NCBI GenBank assembly: GCA_021324265.1
Contig: JAJPJK010000003.1
Coordinates: 1 to 38,798, forward strand
DNA from: Thermoproteota archaeon
GTDB taxonomy: Archaea > Thermoproteota > Thermoprotei > Gearchaeales > Gearchaeaceae
Direction of reading: 5' to 3'
DNA: 38,798 nt
In this document: positions 1-7,883 of the stretch, one piece after another
Numbering within the stretch: the first letter of the stretch is position 1
How the letters are laid out: each line of letters starts with the position of its first letter
Notes under the pieces: generated by a model
What the model was told of the DNA's origin: nothing
The model's database searches: none
Seen by the model: the letters and a program-made list of their open reading frames with translations, nothing else
Made by a program: the position numbers and the translations under genes

Positions 1-623
1 CACAAGATGCTTATTCAACGAGTCATAATGGATATACGGATGTTTTCATAGCAAAATTCAACAACAACTTAACATCACTACTATCAAGCACATATCTAGG
101 CGGAAGCGATTATGAAATTGCAAGCGATATAGCAATAGATAGCCAAGATAACGTTTATGTTACAGGATATACATATAGCTCCGACTTCCCAACAACACAA
201 GGTGCTTATTCACAGAACTATATTGCATTGCCGGATGTTTTCATATCAAAATTCAACAACAACTTAACATCATTACTATCAAGCACATATCTAGGCGGAA
301 GCAATTATGAAATTGCAACTGGTATAGCAATAGATAGCCAAGGTAATGTTTATGTTACAGGATATACATATAGCTCTGATTTCCCAACAACACAAGATGC
401 TTATTCAACGAGTCATAATGGATATACGGATGTTTTCATATCAAAACTTAATGGCAACTTAACATCACTACTAGCAAGCACATACCTAGGAGGAAGCGAT
501 GATGATGAAGCATATGGCATTGCTTTAGATAGCCAAGGTAATGTTTATGTTACAGGATATACATATAGTACAGACTTTCCAATTGTATATGGTACTTCTT
601 CACACGCATATACTTCCGCTTTT
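1..623 (+). repeat. Tandem SBBP coding repeats, period 195 nt
   Basis: Equivalent points of the repeat lie at 39, 234, 429 and 615, giving periods of 195, 195 and 186 nt. Bases 1-50 and 391-440 are identical, including silent positions, so the copies are recent duplicates or are kept alike by gene conversion. The array continues past the left edge. Confidence 0.85.
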
Positions 624-1478
624 ATGTCTAAGCTAAGCGATGATTTAAGTAAGTTATTATATAGCACGGCATTCGGTGGATCCGATGACAATTCTGCATA
701 TGCGATAATAGTAGATAATTCCAACAACGTTTATGTAATAGGATATACAGATAGCGATGATTTCTATGCAAACGGTTACCAAACTGATTTCAAGGGTAAT
801 GAGGACGCATTTATTGTAAAATTTGTCCAAGTACCGATTTATGTCACAACGACATCAACAACAACAACTTCAATCACAATTACGCAAACCTCGACATCAA
901 CAACAACAACTTCCATTACTTTTACTTCAACGACTACGGAAACAACTACTAGTACAGTTACAACCACAAATACTAGTACCACCACAGTTACAACAACATC
1001 AACTGCAACGATAACGACTACTCAGACTTCAACTACTTCTATTACTCAAACCACCACTGTTACTAATACAAGTACAGTTACAAGTACTCAAACTACTACT
1101 GTAACAATAACTCCAACTACCACTGTAACTTCAACTACTACTCAAACAGCTACTACCACTGTAACAGCAACTTCAACACAAACCACCACTACAACCCAAA
1201 CAGCAACTCAAACTACCACTCAAACAGCAACCACTACTGTAACAGCTACTACAACGCAAACAGCAACTACTACTCAAACAGCTACTACCACTGTAACAGC
1301 AACTTCAACACAAACCACAACTCAAACCGCTACTGTTACTCAAACTGCAACAACAACACCTACCTTAACAATTACATCCACGGTACAAGCTCCCTTATCG
1401 CCAACAACGCTAGCTATAATAATTGCATCGGTGATCGTAGTTATCTCCCTAGCTGCGCTCTACCTTTTAAGGAAATAA
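1..1478 (+). CDS. SBBP-repeat surface protein with Thr-rich stalk and C-terminal membrane anchor (5' partial)
   Basis: The frame is open from the left edge (first full codon at base 3), so the true start lies outside the window. The visible 491 residues hold about four copies of a 62-65 residue unit with the pattern YLGGS...IAIDSQGNVYVTGYT, which matches SBBP beta-propeller-like repeats (PF06739). Next come about 190 residues that are almost only Thr, Ser, Gln, Val and Ala, then a hydrophobic helix of about 22 residues and a short basic tail ending LLRK. This is the usual build of an archaeal surface protein: an extracellular repeat domain, an O-glycosylated stalk and a C-terminal anchor in the membrane. 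The first three repeats are nearly identical in DNA. The ligand is unknown; adhesion or an S-layer-associated role is an inference. Confidence 0.85.
   Translation, partial: QDAYSTSHNGYTDVFIAKFNNNLTSLLSSTYLGGSDYEIASDIAIDSQDNVYVTGYTYSSDFPTTQGAYSQNYIALPDVFISKFNNNLTSLLSSTYLGGSNYEIATGIAIDSQGNVYVTGYTYSSDFPTTQDAYSTSHNGYTDVFISKLNGNLTSLLASTYLGGSDDDEAYGIALDSQGNVYVTGYTYSTDFPIVYGTSSHAYTSAFMSKLSDDLSKLLYSTAFGGSDDNSAYAIIVDNSNNVYVIGYTDSDDFYANGYQTDFKGNEDAFIVKFVQVPIYVTTTSTTTTSITITQTSTSTTTTSITFTSTTTETTTSTVTTTNTSTTTVTTTSTATITTTQTSTTSITQTTTVTNTSTVTSTQTTTVTITPTTTVTSTTTQTATTTVTATSTQTTTTTQTATQTTTQTATTTVTATTTQTATTTQTATTTVTATSTQTTTQTATVTQTATTTPTLTITSTVQAPLSPTTLAIIIASVIVVISLAALYLLRK
837..1375 (+). repeat. Low-complexity Thr-codon stalk repeat
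   Basis: Irregular ACN-rich repeats (units such as ACT-CAA-ACA-GCA and ACC-ACT-GTA-ACA) encode the Thr/Gln/Val stalk of the surface protein. Blocks recur almost exactly around 1141-1180 and 1260-1310, so length variation by slippage or unequal recombination is likely. Confidence 0.75.
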
Positions 1479-1482
1479 TTTT

Positions 1483-2178
1483 TTATCTTTGTTTATTTTT
1501 TAGCATTATAAAGCCATAGATCAAAGAAGCTATAATACCTCCGATTATCGGTCCTATCCAGTAAATATACCAATAACTAAAGTACATCGAAGCGATCTCT
1601 GGACCCAATGCCCTTGCTGGATTCATCGCTGCACCCGTAAAAGGTCCTCCTACAAGAGCATTAGCTGTAACTGCAAGTCCTATTCCAAAGCCGCCAATTT
1701 TTGGGCCCCTTTTATCTATTGCAGTTCCGAAAACTACGAATACGAGCAAGAATGTCATGATTGCTTCGAGTAATATTCCTTGTGCTACAGTAATTTGAGA
1801 ACTTAAAGTCGGAGCGCCATAATTCACAAGTTTCGCATAAGAATTTGGCATCGATGCAACTAGCAAATATGAAGCGAGAATAGATCCTAGCAGCTGAGAA
1901 ATTATGTACATTATTGCATTAGAGCCTTTGATCTTTCTTGCAATGAGCACAGCTATAGTTACGGCTGGATTTATGTGTCCACCAGATATGTTCATTGTAG
2001 CTGATACTGCAAGAGCTAGTGCAAGACCATTTGCAAGCGCAGCTACGATTAGGCTAATTGAAGGGTTAGCATAGCTTACTGCTACACTCGAACCTGCACC
2101 AGCGAAAACTAGGAAAAAAGTCCCAATGAACTCTGCCAAAAGCCTTTGAGATAACGGCGGAATTTTTTCGGATTCCAT
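1483..2178 (-). CDS. Aquaporin/glyceroporin family (MIP) channel
   Basis: A MIP channel of 231 residues counted from the ATG at 2178. An in-frame TTG 51 nt further up would add 17 residues, but the ATG fits the family N-terminus better and has a TATA-like box 20-28 nt upstream. Both half-helix motifs are present: NPA at about residues 70-72 and NPAR at 186-189, with six hydrophobic spans. The spacing matches E. coli AqpZ, so the aromatic/arginine filter can be read by position: Asn50, Ala174, Ala183 and Arg189 stand where AqpZ has Phe, His, Thr and Arg. That predicts a wider pore than a strict water channel, perhaps for glycerol, ammonia, acids or metalloids (inference). It converges with the surface-protein gene, with only 4 nt between stops. 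Confidence 0.9.
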   Translation of the reverse strand: MESEKIPPLSQRLLAEFIGTFFLVFAGAGSSVAVSYANPSISLIVAALANGLALALAVSATMNISGGHINPAVTIAVLIARKIKGSNAIMYIISQLLGSILASYLLVASMPNSYAKLVNYGAPTLSSQITVAQGILLEAIMTFLLVFVVFGTAIDKRGPKIGGFGIGLAVTANALVGGPFTGAAMNPARALGPEIASMYFSYWYIYWIGPIIGGIIASLIYGFIMLKNKQR

Positions 2179-2197
2179 GTTATAGTTTATTCCTGCA

Positions 2198-2206
2198 TAA
2201 TAAAAA
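2198..2206 (-). promoter_or_regulatory. TATA-like box of the aquaporin gene
   Basis: Minus-strand TTTTTATTA lies 20-28 nt before the ATG at 2178, the spacing of a leaderless archaeal promoter. It supports the ATG over the upstream TTG. Confidence 0.45.
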
Positions 2207-2634
2207 TTGTTATTTCTATTTTGGAGCAAATATGATTTTAGTCTACCCTAGTAAACTTAGCTTAACATCTCAAAGATGTTTTCTGTATGGAGTTCCTTTA
2301 TGCATGTAATCTTGTAGGTCAAGATTTGATTCCTAAATTGTTGATCTATAGCTATTTTCGTGTTTAGGAGTATCACAATGATATAAAAATCTATTATACC
2401 AAAAAATTTCTATATTACAGACTATTTACGATTTTTCTGCAATTGAATTTTTGGGGCATTTTAAAAAATTTTGTTTAGCATGAAAACTTAAGTTTTTCTA
2501 ATTGATTAATATTTTTTGAGATATATTATTGGTTTTCGATAACATGAAAAACTAAAATATAGAATGAATTGAATAATAATTGAAGGGAAATTATAGATTT
2601 GATTTGTAATATTAAGATATTGTTGCTAAATAAC

Positions 2635-2642
2635 ATTTAAAT
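2635..2642 (+). promoter_or_regulatory. TATA box of the MHS transporter gene
   Basis: ATTTAAAT is centred about 25 nt before the ATG at 2664, typical of leaderless archaeal transcripts. Confidence 0.6.
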
Positions 2643-2663
2643 AGATATAGTAGATTATAACGT

Positions 2664-3962
2664 ATGCATAGTGTACATAAACTAAATTTAGGTTTGCTTC
2701 TATTTGCAACAGGTGCGGGGATGAGTATTGAAGTATATGATTTCTTAATATATGGATATTTGGCAAATATTTTGGGAAAAGTTTTGTTTCCACCTACTGC
2801 GAATCCGTTAGTAGCTACATTACAGGCATTGCTTGTATTCGGTGTCGGTTTTTTAATGCGACCTGTAGGCGCAGCTGTCTTTGGGCATGTTGGTGATAAA
2901 TATGGTAGGAAGATATCCTTTATTATCACAATAGCCCTTATGGGGGTTGCTTCGCTAGGAATAGGGCTTCTGCCTACTTATTCACAAATTGGCATATTAT
3001 CAACAATTTTTCTGGTTATTTTTAGATTACTACAAGGTTTAAGTTTGGGTGGAGAGCTGGGGGCAGCGGCTACTTATATAATTGAACATGCACCATCTTC
3101 AAAAAGGACACTCTATGGTAGCTTAGTTCAGCTAGCCTGGCCTGCAGGACTTCTGGGAGCAGTTTTAACCCTTTACGCTGCAGTATCGATAATTGGAAGC
3201 GATGCTATGGCCGTTTGGGGTTGGAGGGTTCCTTTCTTTATAGCTGCTGGATTAGTTGTAATAGCACTAGTTTTGAGATTTTGGCTCGAAGAGACTCCAA
3301 TCTACAAGGATTATGCTGTAAAAGGTGAAGTCGCAACTTCGCCTGTAGTTGATGTATTTAGGAAAGCATGGAAGCCTTTTGCTATAATTCTTATTATTCA
3401 AAGCGGTCAAGCTGCAGTTTGGTACACAGGCTATATTGCGACATTTACCACGTTTTGGCTTAACATTGCAAAAATTCCCTATATAACTACTCTCACTATG
3501 TTTGCTTTAATTTATTTTGTCGTGGCTTTTCTGTATCCTCTAAGCGGAATATTAGGTGATAGGTATGGCAGAAGAAGTTTATTTACATGGCCTCTAACAA
3601 TAGCAGCAATTACAATTGTTCCTCTTCTATACTTATTTGCGATGACCAAAAATCTAGCCGTTTTAAGTTTATCAACAATCTTCATTTTAACACCGGCTGT
3701 AATAACAAATGCCGCATGGGCAGCAGCTTATTTAGAGTTATTGCCAGCAAACATTAGAATTAGTGGGTTTAATATTGCTTATCAATTAGCCACGGCAGTT
3801 TTCGGAGGTTTCTTGCCTTATATCATAACAGCACTTCTACAGATTACAAATAACGTAGCTATCTCAGCTAGTTACATTGCCGCGTTAGCTGCTATGAGTG
3901 CGATCGTATCTTGGAAGTGGCTTCCTGAGACTAAGAATGTTGATTTAAGAAAAACTGTATAA
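2664..3962 (+). CDS. MFS transporter, metabolite:H+ symporter (MHS) family
   Basis: A 432-residue, 12-helix major facilitator. The loop 2-3 signature (G-HVGDKYGRK) is at about residues 73-83, and its second-half counterpart (GDRYGRRS) follows helix 8. The N-terminal stretch with E-x-YDF and the LQGLSLGGE motif are typical of the MHS subfamily (ProP, KgtP, ShiA, citrate and tricarballylate carriers), which imports organic acids or compatible solutes with protons. Start is the ATG at 2664, with a TATA box at -25 and no leader. Nearby genes encode an SDR, a TcuA-like flavoprotein and an amidohydrolase, so an organic acid or cyclic amide is a plausible substrate (inference). The substrate cannot be read from sequence. 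Confidence 0.88.
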   Translation: MHSVHKLNLGLLLFATGAGMSIEVYDFLIYGYLANILGKVLFPPTANPLVATLQALLVFGVGFLMRPVGAAVFGHVGDKYGRKISFIITIALMGVASLGIGLLPTYSQIGILSTIFLVIFRLLQGLSLGGELGAAATYIIEHAPSSKRTLYGSLVQLAWPAGLLGAVLTLYAAVSIIGSDAMAVWGWRVPFFIAAGLVVIALVLRFWLEETPIYKDYAVKGEVATSPVVDVFRKAWKPFAIILIIQSGQAAVWYTGYIATFTTFWLNIAKIPYITTLTMFALIYFVVAFLYPLSGILGDRYGRRSLFTWPLTIAAITIVPLLYLFAMTKNLAVLSLSTIFILTPAVITNAAWAAAYLELLPANIRISGFNIAYQLATAVFGGFLPYIITALLQITNNVAISASYIAALAAMSAIVSWKWLPETKNVDLRKTV

Positions 3963-4020
3963 AGTAAATTTTATATTTCAGTTTTGATTTTTTATAATTC
4001 CATCTTAAAATAATAATAAT

Positions 4021-4779
4021 TCAAATGCTATGACTTAAGTAATCAAAATTTCCTCCATCTGCTACTAATATATGTCCTGTAATATAACTCGCTTTATCTG
4101 AAGCTAAGAAAGCCACGATTTCAGCTATATCTTCTGGTTCACCTATTCTTCCCAACACTGTTCTTGATTTGTAGAATTCCTCAAGTTTTTTTGCTTCTTC
4201 ACCAATCTTTCCCTGCATGCTCATCGGTGATCTTATTACACCAGGCGCAATAGCATTAACACGTATCCCATATTTGCCAAATTCAAAAGCTAGACGTTTA
4301 GTTAACACCATTATGGCAGCTTTAGTAACCGCATAAAATGTTGCTCCAGGTAACGTATTTCCGAAACCTGATGTGGATGCAATGTTTATAATGTTTCCTT
4401 TCGTTATTTTAAGATAAGGTAGGGTTGCCAATGTTACATATAGTGTTCCCATAAAATTAATTTTCCACATTTCCAAAAATTTTTCTTCATCATATTCTTC
4501 AGTCGGTATAATATATCTGACCCCTGCGTTATTAATTACTACATCAATTCTTTTCCATTTCTCAATAATTTTTTTAACCATTGATTTTACATCTGCAAAA
4601 TTTGTTATATCTATTTTAAAAAAAAGAGAGTTTTCATCTCTATTATTATATTCCAAGTTCCTTTTATCACACATTGCAACTAAATATCCAAGTTCTAAAA
4701 ATTTTTGACTTATTGCTTTACCTATACCTCCAGCTGCACCAGTAATTATGACAACTTTTTTACGAGTTCTCTTAGCCAT
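4021..4779 (-). CDS. Short-chain dehydrogenase/reductase (SDR)
   Basis: A classical SDR of 252 residues. The nucleotide-binding TGAAGGIG is at 13-20, NNAG at 83-86, the catalytic Ser near 137 and the YAVTK catalytic pair at Tyr149 and Lys153. It ends with the usual ITGHILVADGG segment. The acidic residue after beta-2 (MCDKRN, about 37-41) suggests NAD(H) rather than NADP(H) preference, though Lys and Arg follow it. Members oxidise alcohols or reduce ketones; the substrate is unknown. The gene is divergent from the flavoprotein gene, with 32 nt between start codons, so the two are probably expressed together. Its stop lies 58 nt from the convergent transporter stop. Confidence 0.9.
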   Translation of the reverse strand: MAKRTRKKVVIITGAAGGIGKAISQKFLELGYLVAMCDKRNLEYNNRDENSLFFKIDITNFADVKSMVKKIIEKWKRIDVVINNAGVRYIIPTEEYDEEKFLEMWKINFMGTLYVTLATLPYLKITKGNIINIASTSGFGNTLPGATFYAVTKAAIMVLTKRLAFEFGKYGIRVNAIAPGVIRSPMSMQGKIGEEAKKLEEFYKSRTVLGRIGEPEDIAEIVAFLASDKASYITGHILVADGGNFDYLSHSI

Positions 4780-4782
4780 AAT

Positions 4783-4790
4783 TTTATATA
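4783..4790 (+). promoter_or_regulatory. TATA box of the flavoprotein gene
   Basis: TTTATATA is centred 25 nt before the ATG at 4812 and starts only 4 nt from the start codon of the divergent SDR gene (4779). Confidence 0.65.
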
Positions 4791-4800
4791 AATCAAATAT

Positions 4801-4808
4801 AATATATA
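4801..4808 (-). promoter_or_regulatory. TATA box of the SDR gene
   Basis: A minus-strand TATATATT-type box is centred about 25 nt before the ATG at 4779 and ends 4 nt from the divergent ATG at 4812. The two promoters are interlocked. Confidence 0.5.
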
Positions 4809-4811
4809 TGC

Positions 4812-6260
4812 ATGTCTAAAGTAAAAAAATCTCAAGAAGTTGATTACGATATTGTCATTGCAGGAGCAGGCATAGCTGGTATGGCAGCGGCTGCAAGTGC
4901 AGCCGAGTCAGCTGAAAAAATTGGAGAAAAAATTAGTATTCTTGTGATAGATAGAGCCGATGAGAAAAACTATGGCGGACTTTCAAGGTGGACAGGAGCG
5001 TTTTTCCAGCTCGAAAATGACTTCTCTATTTCGCCCATGCTAGAGAAAGAGTTCATCGAGTTTTCGAAAGGAAAAGTAGATCTTAAGCTTTTAAAAACTT
5101 TTTTAGGAAATGCGAGGGAAACGATTGAATGGCTTAAAGAAAAAGGAGTTGAATTTGAGACAAATATAATGGATAAGACGCCATATATTGCTTGGAGATA
5201 TAATTTTATTCATCCTAAGTTGGGAGGCTTTGGTATTCTTTCAGCTCTTGAATCTACTGCTAGAAGACTAGGCGTTAATTTCGCTTTCGAAACAACAGCT
5301 TTGAAACTTATGCTTTCAGAGGATGGTTCTATTAACGGTTTGTTTGTTCGTGTTAAGGATGGGTCTTTGATCAAACTTAGAACTTCTGCAGTTATATTGA
5401 CTACTGGCGGATGCGAAGGGGATCTTGGGAAATTAGCACAATACTTGGGCGCCAATGCATACTTACTAGGAATGTATTCACCTGGCGAATACTACAATAA
5501 AGGAGAAGGCATAAGAATGGTTGAAGAAATCGGTGGAAAATTAGCTGGTCAATTTGGGCTTATTCATGTGGGAGTAGGTGATGCAAGAAGCAATGCGGTG
5601 ATGCCTGTAGTAAATATCTTCCCTTACGGTATTTTGGTTAATAAACGTGGGAAAAGGTTTATTGATGAAGGGGCGGATTATCTTCCAGATCATTCCAATA
5701 CTGTTGGACTGGCCATTTTACAACAGCCAGATAATCTGGCATATGTAATTTGTGATCAAAAAATCAACAGTATACCGAATTGGAAACGAGCAATCCTTAG
5801 CGATCATCCTCCCATTATTTGCAATACAATTGAAGAAATTTCAAGAATAATAGGATGCTCTTTCTCTGACCTCAAGAAAACAATCGACGATTACAATTCT
5901 TCAATAAAGGAAGGCGAATTTAATCCTTACCGTCTTGATGGAAAAGGCACATCAGGATTAGAACCTCCAAAGAGCAATTGGGCTTTACCTTTAGATACAC
6001 CTCCATTCATTGTTTACCCAGTTAGAGCTATACTTTCGCATACATGTTTTGGTGTAGCTATAGATGAGCGTTGCAGAGTATTGAATTCAGATGATAAACC
6101 TATTAATGGGCTGTACGCTGCAGGGGAAATAATAGGAATGGAATATTTCAGATATGTAATGGCGACATCAGTATTTAGGGCTTGCGTATTCGGCAAGATC
6201 GCAGGGAAGGAAGCGGTGAATTATGTTTTGAATAAATTGGGAGAAAAAGGTAAAAATTAA
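4812..6260 (+). CDS. FAD-dependent oxidoreductase, TcuA/fumarate-reductase flavoprotein type
   Basis: A 482-residue soluble flavoprotein of the FAD_binding_2 family (PF00890). The dinucleotide fold GAGIAGMAAAASAA is at about 17-30, the GGLSRWTGA segment near 55-63, and the C-terminal FAD contacts (INGLYAAGEIIG) and ATSVFRACVFGKIAG helix close the protein. This layout is shared by tricarballylate dehydrogenase (TcuA), fumarate reductase flavoproteins and 3-ketosteroid dehydrogenases, which add or remove hydrogens across a C-C bond next to a carboxylate or carbonyl. No heme or FMN domain and no export signal are seen, so it is cytoplasmic. An MHS carrier nearby recalls the tcu genes of enterobacteria, but the exact substrate is not shown. 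Its stop overlaps the convergent amidohydrolase stop by 4 nt. Confidence 0.85.
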   Translation: MSKVKKSQEVDYDIVIAGAGIAGMAAAASAAESAEKIGEKISILVIDRADEKNYGGLSRWTGAFFQLENDFSISPMLEKEFIEFSKGKVDLKLLKTFLGNARETIEWLKEKGVEFETNIMDKTPYIAWRYNFIHPKLGGFGILSALESTARRLGVNFAFETTALKLMLSEDGSINGLFVRVKDGSLIKLRTSAVILTTGGCEGDLGKLAQYLGANAYLLGMYSPGEYYNKGEGIRMVEEIGGKLAGQFGLIHVGVGDARSNAVMPVVNIFPYGILVNKRGKRFIDEGADYLPDHSNTVGLAILQQPDNLAYVICDQKINSIPNWKRAILSDHPPIICNTIEEISRIIGCSFSDLKKTIDDYNSSIKEGEFNPYRLDGKGTSGLEPPKSNWALPLDTPPFIVYPVRAILSHTCFGVAIDERCRVLNSDDKPINGLYAAGEIIGMEYFRYVMATSVFRACVFGKIAGKEAVNYVLNKLGEKGKN

Positions 6261-7696
6261 GAATAAAAGTAAGATGCGGGCCTTTTTATGAATTCGCCGT
6301 ATCCATATCTTTCTTTTACTTGACCTTCTTCAAAGATGACCTCACCTCTTATTATTGTAAATATAGGCCAACCCTTTACCTCAAGACCTTCAAAAGGTGT
6401 GTATTCCTGAGCCGAATTTAAAATTTCAGGCGTGACCTTTCTCGTAATCTTTAGATCGATTACAGTAAAATCAGCATCCGAATTCAGCATTATGTTACCT
6501 TTTCTAGGATAAAAGCCGTGAATTTTAGCTGGATTATAAGATATCAGTTCTGCAATTTTTTCCAATGGAATTTTCCTTTTGTGGTATCCTTCGCTGATCA
6601 TAATTGGGCAAAGCAATGTGTTACCTCCAAAGCCGAACATCGCTTTCCATACGTCTGCCTGTTTTAACTTAATAGGCGTAGCAGCATGATCCGATGCTAC
6701 AACGTGAATTGTACCTTCCATAATTGCATCCCATAAGTCCTCCACATCTTCTTTTTTTCTTATCGGCGGGTTAACTTTTCCAAACACCCCAGCATGTGAT
6801 TCTGTGGTTAGAGTCAAATGGTGAACTGTTGCCTCAGTTGTAAGATCAATCTCGAAAGATTTTATCAAGTTTCTAATTGTTTCTATAGCAAGCTTACTTG
6901 TTACGTGCAAAATATTAATTGGGCAAGTTGTTTCTTTTGCCATTAAAATGGCTCTAGCTACGGCTATGGCTTCCGCTAAAGGAGGTCTAGCCTCGTGATA
7001 AAGTTCAAGAGGATTGGCATCTTCCCTAAGTCCTTCACTATTTTTTTCTTCCAAGACTATTCCGTAGCCTGTCCTACCCTTGACTCTTATGATCTCAGGA
7101 TCCTCACAATGAAGGCTTACTCTTACTCCTTTTGTTGATTTGTTGATTTCTGCAACTTTTTCCATGATTTTCAGAAGAAAACCAGTGTCATAAGGTTCAT
7201 CTGAAAACTTATAGTCTCGATAGTGCATGAAGTATTTGAACGTCGCGACCCCGTTTTTAACAAGCTCGTCTAATTCATTTAGGTGTGGAGCTTCAACAGG
7301 TGCAAGCGCATAACCGTAATCTGTAAGATAATTGCCCTTTGATAGATTGAGCAATTTGGAAAGAAGATCTGTTAGAGGACCAGTATGGTTTAAGTAATAA
7401 GGCCTAGGTCTAATTATGTTCAAAACTGTGGTTATGCCTCCTGTAACTGCTGCCTTTGATTCAGATCTTACATCCTCTTCAAATGGTCTGTATATGCCGA
7501 AATGAGAATGGGCATCAACTATACCAGGCAGAATAACATTTCCCTTTACGTCCAGTGTCTTGTTGAAAGCGGAAGCGGAAATTTCTTTTGCAATGGCTTT
7601 TATTTTTCCGTCTTTTACTCCAATTTCTGCATCCAGTACTCCAATCCTTGGTATTACTACTTTTCCATTTTTTAAAATTAAATCATATTCAGTCAT
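6257..7696 (-). CDS. Dihydropyrimidinase/hydantoinase-like cyclic amidohydrolase
   Basis: A 479-residue metal-dependent amidohydrolase. All binuclear-site ligands are visible: HSH at 63-65, the Lys carboxylated in this family at about 154 (ATFKYF), His in LHCED, His in LHVTSK and the Asp in VASDHAATP. The N- and C-terminal beta-sandwich pieces (LILKNGKVV; DADFTVIDL) are intact. The order and length fit dihydropyrimidinase, hydantoinase, allantoinase and type III dihydroorotase, which open cyclic amides or ureides. No pyr genes are near, so a catabolic role is more likely than pyrimidine synthesis (inference). The ATG at 7696 has an AT-rich TATA-like element about 23 nt upstream. It overlaps the flavoprotein gene by its stop codon. 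Confidence 0.88.
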   Translation of the reverse strand: MTEYDLILKNGKVVIPRIGVLDAEIGVKDGKIKAIAKEISASAFNKTLDVKGNVILPGIVDAHSHFGIYRPFEEDVRSESKAAVTGGITTVLNIIRPRPYYLNHTGPLTDLLSKLLNLSKGNYLTDYGYALAPVEAPHLNELDELVKNGVATFKYFMHYRDYKFSDEPYDTGFLLKIMEKVAEINKSTKGVRVSLHCEDPEIIRVKGRTGYGIVLEEKNSEGLREDANPLELYHEARPPLAEAIAVARAILMAKETTCPINILHVTSKLAIETIRNLIKSFEIDLTTEATVHHLTLTTESHAGVFGKVNPPIRKKEDVEDLWDAIMEGTIHVVASDHAATPIKLKQADVWKAMFGFGGNTLLCPIMISEGYHKRKIPLEKIAELISYNPAKIHGFYPRKGNIMLNSDADFTVIDLKITRKVTPEILNSAQEYTPFEGLEVKGWPIFTIIRGEVIFEEGQVKERYGYGEFIKRPASYFYS

Positions 7697-7711
7697 ATGA
7701 ATATACAGATC

Positions 7712-7723
7712 ATATATTTAAAT
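7712..7723 (-). promoter_or_regulatory. TATA-like element of the amidohydrolase gene
   Basis: A palindromic ATATTTAAATAT-like run lies about 16-27 nt before the ATG at 7696, consistent with a leaderless promoter. Confidence 0.45.
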
Positions 7724-7883
7724 ATTTGTGAATCTAATTTTTTTAAAAATTTTACTATGGATGTAAAAAATACATCTATAAAATATACCATGCTTCTTTT
7801 TTTCAGCCATGATTAATTAGATGTTTCACAATCTCCAGTCTTACTTTCTTCGCTTTATAATTAAGTATTCAGCTCGTTTGCTC

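Larger units (their letters stand above)
2179..2663. other. Intergenic region between divergent aquaporin and MFS genes
   Basis: No credible gene is seen in these 485 bases; only short AT-rich spurious frames occur. The region holds the two outward promoters and a perfect 14-bp palindrome AAAACTTAAGTTTT at 2483-2496, which could be a regulator site but is simple AT-rich sequence. Confidence 0.4.

Noticed and set aside
545-727. Minus-strand 60-codon frame inside the SBBP gene
   Set aside because: Antisense shadow of the repeat-rich coding frame; no start signals and no family-like composition.
823-1014. Plus frame rich in Gln and Leu
   Set aside because: Out-of-phase reading of the Thr-codon repeats; low complexity only.
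2483-2496. AAAACTTAAGTTTT palindrome as an operator
   Set aside because: Perfect but AT-rich and 168 nt or more from either start; noted under the intergenic region only.
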